From positions 140,680 to 204,679 of the forward strand of contig CANNCP010000008.1 of the NCBI GenBank assembly GCA_947503145.1: DNA of 64,000 nt, given 5' to 3'. Shown piece after piece: positions 53,591 to 62,000 of this stretch. The notes under the pieces are model-generated. The model was not told the DNA's origin. It worked only from the letters and a program-made list of their open reading frames with translations, and did not search any database. A program made the translations under genes and the position numbers. The stretch comes from an uncultured Roseovarius sp. (GTDB taxonomy: Bacteria; Pseudomonadota; Alphaproteobacteria; Rhodobacterales; Rhodobacteraceae). Each line of letters begins with the position of its first letter. Within the stretch, counting starts at the first letter, position 1.

Positions 53591-53762
53591 GGCAGCGCTC
53601 TACGCGAAGGGCGGCACTTGGGTCAACGCCGCAATGAGTATTTGTGGAAAAATGAAAGGACCAGGGCCCGGCTTGCCGCGCGCGCGGCCATCCGCTAGTT
53701 GCCCCGCGCGCGACCATCCGCTAGACCGCGCGACAGGTGCAGCCCCCCGGAAGGTCCGACCC

Positions 53763-55406
53763 ATGTCCAAACCCAAGAAAACACCGCGTCCCAAGGCCGA
53801 AACACCGAAAGGGTTTCGCGACTATTTCGGTGTTGAGGTTGCCGAGCGCAAGACGATGCTGGATGCCATCGCGGCAGTCTATCACCGATACGGGTTCGAC
53901 GCGCTGGAAACCAGCGCTGTGGAGACTGTCGAGGCGCTGGGCAAGTTCCTGCCCGACGTGGACCGGCCCAACGAAGGCGTTTTTGCCTGGCAGGAAGCCG
54001 ACGACAAGGACCAGGGCGACTGGCTGGCGCTGCGCTATGATCTGACGGCGCCATTGGCGCGGGTCTATGCACAGCACCGCAATGATCTGCCCACGCCTTA
54101 CCGGCGCTACGCGATGGGGCCTGTCTGGCGTAATGAGAAGCCCGGGCCGGGGCGGTTCCGGCAGTTTTATCAATGTGATGCGGATACTGTGGGCGCAGCC
54201 AGCGTGGCGGCGGATGCCGAGATCTGCGCGATGCTGGCCGACACGCTGGAAGAGGTGGGAATCCCGCGTGGCGATTACATCGTCCGGGTGAACAATCGCA
54301 AGGTACTGAACGGCGTGCTTGAGGTTGCTGATCTTGCAGGTGATGACAAAGAGGCTGAACGAGGCATTGTTCTACGCGCGATAGATAAGCTGGACCGCCT
54401 AGGCCCGGAAGGCGTGCGTGCGCTGCTAACGGAAGGTCGAAGAGATGATAGCGGCGATTTCACCGAGGGCGCGAAACTATCTGAACTTCAAGCTGAGACG
54501 ATCATGAAGTTTGTTAATTCTTATGATCCGGTGAGCGAACGATTGGCGCGTGAAGCTTCAAATGCGACTAATGAAGGGGATGATGCACGGGCAGATCAGC
54601 TTACCGGCGCTCGATATTCGGTGGATGGTACATTTGCAGACAGGGAAGGAAGGCTCCGCTATGGGGATTATCGCTGGATTTGGAATCAGCGAATAATCGA
54701 CCATTTGCGAGAATTAGTTGGTAGCACAAATATTGGCTGGCAAGGCGTTGAAGAATTGCAGCAAATTCTGGATCTATTGAAAGCTTCCGGTCACTCTGAC
54801 TGCCGCATACAAATCGACCCCTCCGTCGTGCGCGGCCTCGGCTATTACACCGGGCCTGTGTTCGAGGCGGAGCTGACCTTTGACATCATCGACGACAAGG
54901 GCCGCAAGCGCCAGTTCGGCAGCGTTGCAGGCGGCGGGCGTTATGATGATCTGGTCAAGCGCTTTACCGGCCAGGCGGTGCCTGCCACGGGCGTCAGCAT
55001 CGGGGTGGACCGGTTGCTGGCGGCGCTGCGCGAGAAGGGCCGGATGGCCGGCGAGGCGCGCGGGCCGGTCGTGGTCACGGTGATGGATAAGCAGCGCATG
55101 GCAGATTATCAGGGGATTGTGGCCGAGTTGCGGCAGGCGGGCATTCGCGCCGAAGTCTATCTGGGCAATCCGAAGAATTTCGGCAACCAGTTGAAATACG
55201 CAGACCGGCGCGGCAGCCCCATAGCCGTGATCGAAGGTGGTGACGAGAAGGCCGCAGGCATGGTACAGATCAAGGACCTGATCCTGGGCGCACAGATCGC
55301 CCAGAGTGCGACGCTGGAAGAGTGGAAAGAACGCCCCAGCCAGTTCGAAGTGCCGCGCGAGCATCTGGTCGCAAAGGTGCACGAAATATTGGAGAGTCAG
55401 GGCTGA
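53763..55406 (+). CDS. hisS: Histidyl-tRNA synthetase with an internal low-G+C insertion
   Basis: Class II synthetase charging tRNA-His, 547 residues against about 490-500 in related species. Motif 2 reads [20 protein letters not shown], followed by QFYQCDAD. The histidine-binding box is [15 protein letters not shown] and motif 3 lies near [13 protein letters not shown]. The middle (54310-54790) differs: by hand count 54481-54780 is about 47% G+C against about 67% just upstream, with codons such as CGA, TTA and ATA that are rare nearby. It encodes the extra segment [20 protein letters not shown] through [17 protein letters not shown]. Frame is kept. The stop overlaps hisZ by one base. Confidence 0.93.
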   Translation: MSKPKKTPRPKAETPKGFRDYFGVEVAERKTMLDAIAAVYHRYGFDALETSAVETVEALGKFLPDVDRPNEGVFAWQEADDKDQGDWLALRYDLTAPLARVYAQHRNDLPTPYRRYAMGPVWRNEKPGPGRFRQFYQCDADTVGAASVAADAEICAMLADTLEEVGIPRGDYIVRVNNRKVLNGVLEVADLAGDDKEAERGIVLRAIDKLDRLGPEGVRALLTEGRRDDSGDFTEGAKLSELQAETIMKFVNSYDPVSERLAREASNATNEGDDARADQLTGARYSVDGTFADREGRLRYGDYRWIWNQRIIDHLRELVGSTNIGWQGVEELQQILDLLKASGHSDCRIQIDPSVVRGLGYYTGPVFEAELTFDIIDDKGRKRQFGSVAGGGRYDDLVKRFTGQAVPATGVSIGVDRLLAALREKGRMAGEARGPVVVTVMDKQRMADYQGIVAELRQAGIRAEVYLGNPKNFGNQLKYADRRGSPIAVIEGGDEKAAGMVQIKDLILGAQIAQSATLEEWKERPSQFEVPREHLVAKVHEILESQG

Positions 55407-56491
55407 TGCCGCAAAAAGCCGCGATCATCGCCGAGGCCGCCCGACTGCGCGCACTCTTTGAGCAGGCGGGCGCGGTGCCGGTCGAGACGGCAATCCTGCA
55501 ACCTGCCGCGACGCTCCTGGATCTTTATGGCGAGGACATTCGCGCGCGGGCCTACATCACGACCGATGCGCTCAGGGGCGAGCAGATGCTGCGCCCCGAT
55601 TTCACCGTGCCGGTGGTCGAGATGCACATGGCGCACGGCGCCGAACCTGCGCGCTACACCTATGCAGGCGAGGTGTTCCGCCGACAGGAGGACGATCCGG
55701 CACGCGCCAGCGAGTACCTGCAGGTGGGCTACGAAGTCTTTGCGCGGGACGATCCGGCACGGGCCGATGCCGAGGTCTTTGCCCTCATTCACCGGATGCT
55801 GGAGCCTCTGGGCCTGCGACCGGCGACCGGCGATATCGGTATCCTGATGGCGGCGGTGGACGGGCTGCGGACGACCGAGCGGCGCCGCGCGGCGTTGCGG
55901 CGGCATATCTGGCGGCCGCGGCGGTTCCGCGCGCTGATCGAGCGGTTTTCGGGGCGCACGCCGGTGCCGGAGAGCCGCGCGGCGCTGCTCGGGATGTATG
56001 ATCCGATGGCACAGGCCGGGCCACTGATCGGGTTGCGCAAAGAGGCCGAGATTGTCGCCCGGATCGCGGCACTGCGCGAGGATGCGGACGCGGCACCGAT
56101 TTCGGGCACCGAAGTGGCGTTGATCGACGCGATCCTCGCGGTGTGCGAAACCAGCCCTTGCGCGCTGGAACGTCTGCGCGATATCGCCGTCGATCTGCCC
56201 GCGATATCGCCCGCCGTCGATCTGCTGGCCGCGCGGCTGGACGCGCTGGCAGGGCAGGGGATCGATGTGACAACGCTGCAGTTCGAGGCGTCCTATGGGC
56301 GCACGCAGATGGAGTACTATGACGGTTTCGTTTTCGGCTTTACCGCCGAGCATCGTCCGGACCTGCCGCCGGTGGCGACCGGCGGGCGCTATGATGCGTT
56401 GACGCGGCGGCTGGGACGGGGACGCGAGATCCCGGCAGTGGGCGGCGTGATCCGCCCCGGGCTGGCACTGGAGCTGGGAGAGGCGCGATGA
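55406..56491 (+). CDS. hisZ: ATP phosphoribosyltransferase regulatory subunit
   Basis: HisZ is a catalytically dead HisRS paralogue that activates short-form HisG. The 361-residue protein has an HisRS-like core (MLRPDFTVPVVEMHMAHGAE, RYTYAGEVFRRQEDDPARAS) and a degenerate histidine region (YYDGFVFGFTAE), plus ATGGRYDALTRRLGRG near the end. No anticodon-binding domain is present. The ATG shares a base with the hisS stop (TGATG), and the stop overlaps hisG by 4 bp. Confidence 0.93.
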   Translation: MPQKAAIIAEAARLRALFEQAGAVPVETAILQPAATLLDLYGEDIRARAYITTDALRGEQMLRPDFTVPVVEMHMAHGAEPARYTYAGEVFRRQEDDPARASEYLQVGYEVFARDDPARADAEVFALIHRMLEPLGLRPATGDIGILMAAVDGLRTTERRRAALRRHIWRPRRFRALIERFSGRTPVPESRAALLGMYDPMAQAGPLIGLRKEAEIVARIAALREDADAAPISGTEVALIDAILAVCETSPCALERLRDIAVDLPAISPAVDLLAARLDALAGQGIDVTTLQFEASYGRTQMEYYDGFVFGFTAEHRPDLPPVATGGRYDALTRRLGRGREIPAVGGVIRPGLALELGEAR

Positions 56492-57183
56492 GTGTGAAGC
56501 TGGGCGTGCCCTCCAAGGGCCGGTTGATGGAAAAGACGTTTCAATGGTTTGGCGCGCGCGGGATCACCCTGAGCCGCGCGGGATCGGAACGTGAATATGC
56601 CGGCCAGGTGGATGGGATCGACGGGGTGGAGCTGATCCTGCTGTCAGCGGGGGAAATTCCGCGCGAACTGGCAGCGGGCCGGATTCACCTCGGCGTCACC
56701 GGCAACGATCTGGTGCAGGAGAAGCTGAGCGGCTGGAACGCTTGCGTCGAAGTCGTGGCCCGGATGGGGTTTGGTCAGGCCGATCTGGTCCTGGCGGTGC
56801 CGAGCGCATGGGTCGATGTGGGCACCCTCGACGATCTGGATGCGGCGGCGGCGGCATTCCGGCAGGCACACGGATTTCGTCTGCGCATCGCGACCAAGTA
56901 TCATCGCCTCGTTCGTGAATTCCTGCGCGAGAACGGTGTTGCGGATTATGCGCTGGTGGACAGTCAGGGTGCGACCGAAGGCACGGTCAAGAATGAAACC
57001 GCCGAGGCGATTGCAGACATCACCTCAAGCGGTGACACGCTGCGGGCCAACCATCTGAAAATTCTTGGGGATGGGTTGATCCTGAGCAGTCAGGCAACGC
57101 TGTTCCGGGCGCGAAAGGCGGTGCTGGATGATGCAGATCGGACAGTCATGGCGCGCCTCCTGCAGCGGTTGCAACTGGATTGA
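56488..57183 (+). CDS. hisG: ATP phosphoribosyltransferase, short form
   Basis: Catalyses the first step of histidine synthesis, joining ATP and PRPP. The 231-residue length and lack of a C-terminal ACT-like domain mark the short form, which needs HisZ. Landmarks are LGVPSKGRLMEKTFQWFGAR at the start, AGRIHLGVTGNDLVQEK, and the PRPP loop DSQGATEGTVKNETAEAIAD. It ends the hisS-hisZ-hisG operon. Confidence 0.95.
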   Translation: MSVKLGVPSKGRLMEKTFQWFGARGITLSRAGSEREYAGQVDGIDGVELILLSAGEIPRELAAGRIHLGVTGNDLVQEKLSGWNACVEVVARMGFGQADLVLAVPSAWVDVGTLDDLDAAAAAFRQAHGFRLRIATKYHRLVREFLRENGVADYALVDSQGATEGTVKNETAEAIADITSSGDTLRANHLKILGDGLILSSQATLFRARKAVLDDADRTVMARLLQRLQLD

Positions 57184-57221
57184 TCGCCTCGCGCGTGCAG
57201 TTCTGAAAGCGCGCGGTTAGA

Positions 57222-57397
57222 GCGCTTCATCTTTGACCAGAGACATCAGGCAAAGATGAAACGCGCGCAACGCTTGTACGGCGCGCGCGTTTCGAGATTA
57301 CGTGGCACAAAAGTTTCCTTGAAGTGCCCACAACACTAACCGGTCATACTGTATTTCGCCTTGCATGTGATTCCGCAAGCAAGGCGAAACGCTTTAG
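57222..57397. repeat. Intergenic palindromic element copy
   Basis: Two hairpins: TTCATCTTTG/CAAAGATGAA (57226-57260) and TTTCGCCTTGC/GCAAGGCGAAA (57354-57389), with GCGCGC-rich sequence between. The right end CGAAACGCTTTAG overlaps the stop codon of the minus-strand outer membrane protein gene, the same arrangement as at 40190 and 42572. Confidence 0.65.
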
Positions 57398-57984
57398 AAA
57401 CGGTAGGTTGCGCGGACCTGATAGGTTGTCGCATCAACGTCGGTGGTGGTGGAACCGACATTGTCGAACTCGTGATACAGCACTTCACCACCGAGAGAGA
57501 TGTTCGGGGTAAACATGTGCTCGTAACCGGCACCGTAGAATGTGCCACCCTCATCGCCAAGCCCGCTGACGTCCACATGGGCGTAGCCGCCGGAGATGTA
57601 GAGCAGACCGTTGCCGATCTTGACGCCGCTGCGCACTTTCAGGCGCCAGATGCTTTCAAGGTTGTTGGTCGGGCTGAGGTTGATATCAGAAAAATCATAG
57701 TCGGTACCGACACCAACCACGTAGTTGCCAAGGTCCCAGTCATAGCCGGCGGTCAGACCACCAATCATGTCATCACCGTCCACACCAGCCGCGTTGGTGT
57801 CAACATTGGCATAACCAAGCTGGGCACCGGCATAAAAGCCGGTCCAGTCCGGGCCGACAGGTGCCAAGGGAGCGGCAGCGATGATCGTTGGCTCGACCAC
57901 AGCGGGTTCGGGCGAGCCTGCGAAGGCGGGCAGAGCGACCGAGGTGCTCAGGGCAGCTGCGATCAGGGTTGCATTGCGAAACAT
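57394..57984 (-). CDS. Outer-membrane beta-barrel protein (Omp25/OmpA-like, 8-strand)
   Basis: A 196-residue outer-membrane barrel protein. A signal peptide (MFRNATLIAAALSTSVALPAFA) is followed by a short Pro/Ala linker and amphipathic strands, starting with WTGFYAGAQLGYANVD. The last residues YQVRATYRF end in Phe with alternating hydrophobics, the BAM recognition signal. It resembles Omp25/Omp31-type proteins of Alphaproteobacteria. Function is unknown; the gene stands alone. Confidence 0.85.
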   Translation of the reverse strand: MFRNATLIAAALSTSVALPAFAGSPEPAVVEPTIIAAAPLAPVGPDWTGFYAGAQLGYANVDTNAAGVDGDDMIGGLTAGYDWDLGNYVVGVGTDYDFSDINLSPTNNLESIWRLKVRSGVKIGNGLLYISGGYAHVDVSGLGDEGGTFYGAGYEHMFTPNISLGGEVLYHEFDNVGSTTTDVDATTYQVRATYRF

Positions 57985-58305
57985 TGGAATGTCCTCTTTG
58001 TTTGTTCAGCCGTTTGCCAGGCTTCACGTTGAATATGTGAGCCATCAGAGCATCAACAAGGCGTGGGCGGCTTGTGTTCCATCACCTATGCGTGATCCCG
58101 CCGAGTGTGTGGCGAGATTTTGCCAGACGTATGCCGCCGCTGTCCGGCGAGAAGAGGTGTTTGTTCGTTTTCAGTGACTTGCGCAAAGTCCTGTGGTGAT
58201 GTTTTGCATTGGATGTGTGTTGCGTAATTGACACGGGGCGCTTGCAAGATTGCGGCGGCAGGGGCGTTTCCCGCTTTGCCTGAATTCTGGCAGACCAAAA
58301 CGGCC
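57985..58305 (+). other. 321-bp region without a gene
   Basis: No gene, tRNA or clear hairpin was seen. It should hold the promoter of the outer-membrane protein gene; nothing else can be supported. Confidence 0.5.
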
Positions 58306-58740
58306 TTAGATCACGCCGATATCCGCCAACGCAGCCGAGAGCGCGGCGGGAAGCGCATCTTCGTTCTGTCGTGTCCGGGCCAGATCGGGGGGTGCTTCAG
58401 TGCCCGGCAGGTAGCGCCAGCCCTGAAACGGGCGTTTTTGAACCGTGGTGGTGCAGATGATCTCTGGCGCCAGAACGATGCCGCAGCGCCGGATGCCATC
58501 CTCACGCACCACCTCATCCAGCCGCATGATGGTCTGACGGCACTGCACCAAGCCCTGGATCACCCAATAAATGGACCCGCCCTGCAAAAGCTCTTGGGCG
58601 CGTTTGGGCCACATACGTGTGACGTGGCGCGGCTTGCCGTCCGGACCGTGCGCGCGGCTGTTTTTTTGCCAGTCGATCAGGCTCTCGACACTTTCGGTGC
58701 CGACGCTGAGCTTGATCAGGTTGAGGGGGGCGACTGTCAT
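58306..58740 (-). CDS. DUF1489 family protein
   Basis: A 144-residue protein of the alphaproteobacterial DUF1489 family. It has PLNLIKLSVGTESVESLIDW at the N-terminus, then THVTRMWPKR-like sequence (here HVTRMWPKRAQELLQGGSIY), the conserved RCGIVLAPEI strand and RPFQGWRYLPGTEAPPDL. The ATG giving MTVAPLNLIKL was chosen because the family begins there; longer frames are Arg-rich and unlike it. Function is unknown. Confidence 0.85.
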   Translation of the reverse strand: MTVAPLNLIKLSVGTESVESLIDWQKNSRAHGPDGKPRHVTRMWPKRAQELLQGGSIYWVIQGLVQCRQTIMRLDEVVREDGIRRCGIVLAPEIICTTTVQKRPFQGWRYLPGTEAPPDLARTRQNEDALPAALSAALADIGVI

Positions 58741-58908
58741 GACCGCAAGGGTATGGGATTCGGGGGGGAGTTCAATAGAGCACGTGCGCAATTTCGTCCC
58801 TGCGCTGTCAAACGGAATGCGCGCACGGCGCGCATGCTCTGGTTTTTGGGTCTGCTTGGCCGATGCAATACGCTTTGCAGAGGGCCGTACCGGTGGCTGG
58901 TCAGTGGT

Positions 58909-59031
58909 ATGGATATTTGGGGCAAGAAGAAGAACCAACAGATCGTTTCTGGCCCAGGTTCGGTTGACCTCGGTGGTGGGCGGGCATATGGTGGGAACCT
59001 GCCTTCACAACCCCCGGATATAATGCCATGA
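58909..59031 (+). CDS. Possible 40-residue small protein overlapping nrdJ start
   Basis: An ATG frame encoding MDIWGKKKNQQIVSGPGSVD then LGGGRAYGGNLPSQPPDIMP, whose TGA overlaps the nrdJ ATG (ATGA). The overlap is the type used for translational coupling, but no good ribosome-binding site precedes it and I recognise no family. It may be a leader for nrdJ or chance. Confidence 0.25.
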   Translation: MDIWGKKKNQQIVSGPGSVDLGGGRAYGGNLPSQPPDIMP

Positions 59032-62000
59032 CCCGTTTTTCTGCCCCCATTGCCGAGCAAATCTGGGATATGAAATATCGCTTCAAGACGCCTGAAGGTC
59101 TGCCGATCGACGGCACCATCGAGGATAGCTGGCGGCGCATTGCACGCGCAGTGGCCGAGTGCGAGGCAGAGCCGGATATCTGGGAGGCCAGATTTTACGC
59201 AGCTCTGGAGGATTTCAAGTTTCTGCCTGCGGGCCGGATCACCGCAGGGGCGGGGACTGCGCGGCGCGTGACGCTCTTCAACTGTTTTGTCATGGGCACG
59301 ATCCCCGATGACATGGGCGGGATTTTCGACGCCCTGCGCGAGGCGGCGCTGACCATGCAGCAGGGTGGTGGAATCGGCTATGACTTCAGCACGATCCGCC
59401 CGCGCGGCGCAGATGTGAAGGGGGTCGGCGCGGATGCCAGCGGGCCGCTCAGCTTCATGGATGTCTGGGACGCGATGTGCCGCACGATCATGAGCGCGGG
59501 CAGCCGCCGGGGCGCGATGATGGCGACGATGCGCTGCGATCACCCCGATATAGAAGACTTCATCGCGGCCAAGGCTGATGCCGCGCGGCTGCGGATGTTC
59601 AACCTCAGCGTTCTGGTCACGGATGATTTCATGCGTGCGGTGGATGAGGACGGCCCGTGGGACCTGCGCTTTGATGACAAGATATATCGCACGGTACAGG
59701 CGCGTGACCTGTGGAACCGGATCATGCAGGCGACCTATGATTTTGCCGAACCGGGCGTGATTTTCATCGACCGGATCAATCAGGCCAACAATCTGAACTA
59801 TTGCGAAGACATCGCAGCGACCAACCCTTGCGTTACTGCCGACACATGGGTGACGACCGACGAAGGCGCGCAACAGGTGCGCGATCTGGTAGATCGGCCG
59901 TTTCGGGCTGTTGTCGATGGCGAAGCCTACGAAACCACGCCTCAAGGGTTCTTCACCACCGGGGTAAAGCCGGTGTTTCGGTTGACCACAACATGCGGTC
60001 GCGCACTGCGGCTGACTGGCAATCATCTTGTCCGCAAGGTCGCGACCAAGTCCCGCTGGCGGCTGGAAACGGAATGGGTTGAGGCGGCGACGCTGAAGCC
60101 GGGCGACGAGGTCATGCTGCATGACCATCGCGCAGCCGCAATGACAGCGAGCCGCATGGATGAACGCGGTTATCTCCTCGGCCTTCTTGTGGGCGACGGG
60201 GTGATCCGCGACGAAGAGGTGCTGATTTCGGTCTGGCCGGAACAAGCCTGCGCCAATGGTGCGCCGTCAGGCAATGCGGTAATGGATCATGTGCAGCAAT
60301 TGCTGAGCGACATGGATCACCGGGCCGATTTCAAAGGTTGGCAGGCAGTACCGGGCCGGGGGGAATACCGCATCGGCACGGCAGCGCTAGCGACGCTGGC
60401 CGCGGATTACGGGCTGCGGCGCTGGGGCAACGGGATCACGCCGGAAATCGAGCGCGCCGACTCCGCGGGCTTCTCTGCCGCCTTTCTGCGAGGGCTGTTC
60501 GATGCCGATGGATCGGTACAAGGCAGCCAGAGCAAGGGCTTGTCCGTACGGTTGGCCCAGAGCGATCTGCCGCTATTGCAAGCCGCGCAGCGGATGCTGG
60601 CGCGGTTGGGTGTCAACGGGCTGATCTATGAAAACCGCCGCGAGGCGGGCCAGTCCCTGTTGCTGGATGGCAAGGACGGGCAGGCGCTATATGAAACCAA
60701 GCCGCAGCATGAATTGATCATCAGCGGGGAGAGCCTTGGCAGTTTCGCCGAACACATCGGTTTTACCGACCCCGCCAAGACGCGCAAGCTGACCGTATCC
60801 CTCAGCACTTGCAAACGCGCGCTGAACCGGGAGAGGTTCACAGCCACGGTTCAGGCCGTCACTGCGGATGGCGAGGCGGAGGTGTTCGACGTGCAGGTGC
60901 CGGGCATCAACGCCTTTGATGCCAATGGCCTGTACGTGCATAATTGCGGCGAGCAGCCCCTGCCGCCTTATGGCGCCTGTCTGCTGGGGTCGATCAACCT
61001 GGCGCGGCTGGTGCGCGATCCGTTCGAGGCAGGTGCCGCGCTGGACCAAGAAGCCATGACCGAGCTTGTGGCGACTGCCGTCCGGATGATGGATAACGTC
61101 GTGGACGTGTCGAAGTTTCCGCTGGAGGCGCAGGCCCGAGAGGCGCAGGCCAAGCGACGGATCGGACTGGGGGTCACTGGCCTGGCCGACGCACTGCTGA
61201 TGGTCGGGCAGCGCTATGGCAGTGACGAGGCGGCGACACAGACCGGCGACTGGCTACATGCGATTGCGCGGGCGGCCTATCTGGCGTCGGTGGAGCTGGC
61301 GCGCGAAAAGGGGGCCTTTCCGCTGTTTGATGCTGACGGCTATCTGGCCAGCGGCAACATGATGGGCATGGACGCCGACGTGCGTGATGCGATCACGAAA
61401 CACGGCATCCGCAACGCATTGCTGACCTCGATCGCGCCCACCGGGACGATCAGCCTCTATGCGGGCAATGTCAGTAGCGGAATCGAACCTGTGTTTGCCT
61501 ATGCCTACACCCGCAAGGTGCTGCAAAAGGACGGCAGCCGCACCGAAGAGGAAGTGGTGGATTATGCAGTGGCGTTGTGGCGCGAGAAATTCGGCGATGC
61601 GCCGCTGCCCGCCTACTTTGTGAACGCGCAGACACTGACGCCGGCCGATCATGTCAAGATGCAGGCCGCAGCCCAGCGCTGGGTGGACAGCTCGATCTCC
61701 AAGACCATCAACTGCCCCGAGGATATTGCCTTTGAGGAGTTCAAGGAGGTCTATATGCAGGCTTGGGAACAGGGCTGCAAAGGCTGCACAACCTACCGGC
61801 CGAATGATGTGACGGGCTCGGTGCTTAGTGTGAGCGCCGAACTGAAAGGCGCCACGCTTGCGGAACGCCTGACCGATGCAATGGCGCGCCGCGACACTAA
61901 CGCAGAGAAGCTTGCAGAGAAAGCGGGGCTGAATCCAGCAGGCGTCTATGACATCGTCAACAATAAATCAAAGACGCCCAAAACAGAGACCTTGGTGAAA

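Noticed and set aside
53678..53724. Short tandem repeat CCATCCGCTAG before hisS
   Set aside because: Two copies 26 bp apart only; too short to interpret and not linked to any structure.
58741..59027. A cobalamin riboswitch controlling nrdJ (GGGAACCTGCC near 58995)
   Set aside because: Only part of a B12 box is present, no other aptamer element lines up, and B12-dependent enzymes are not usually repressed by B12.
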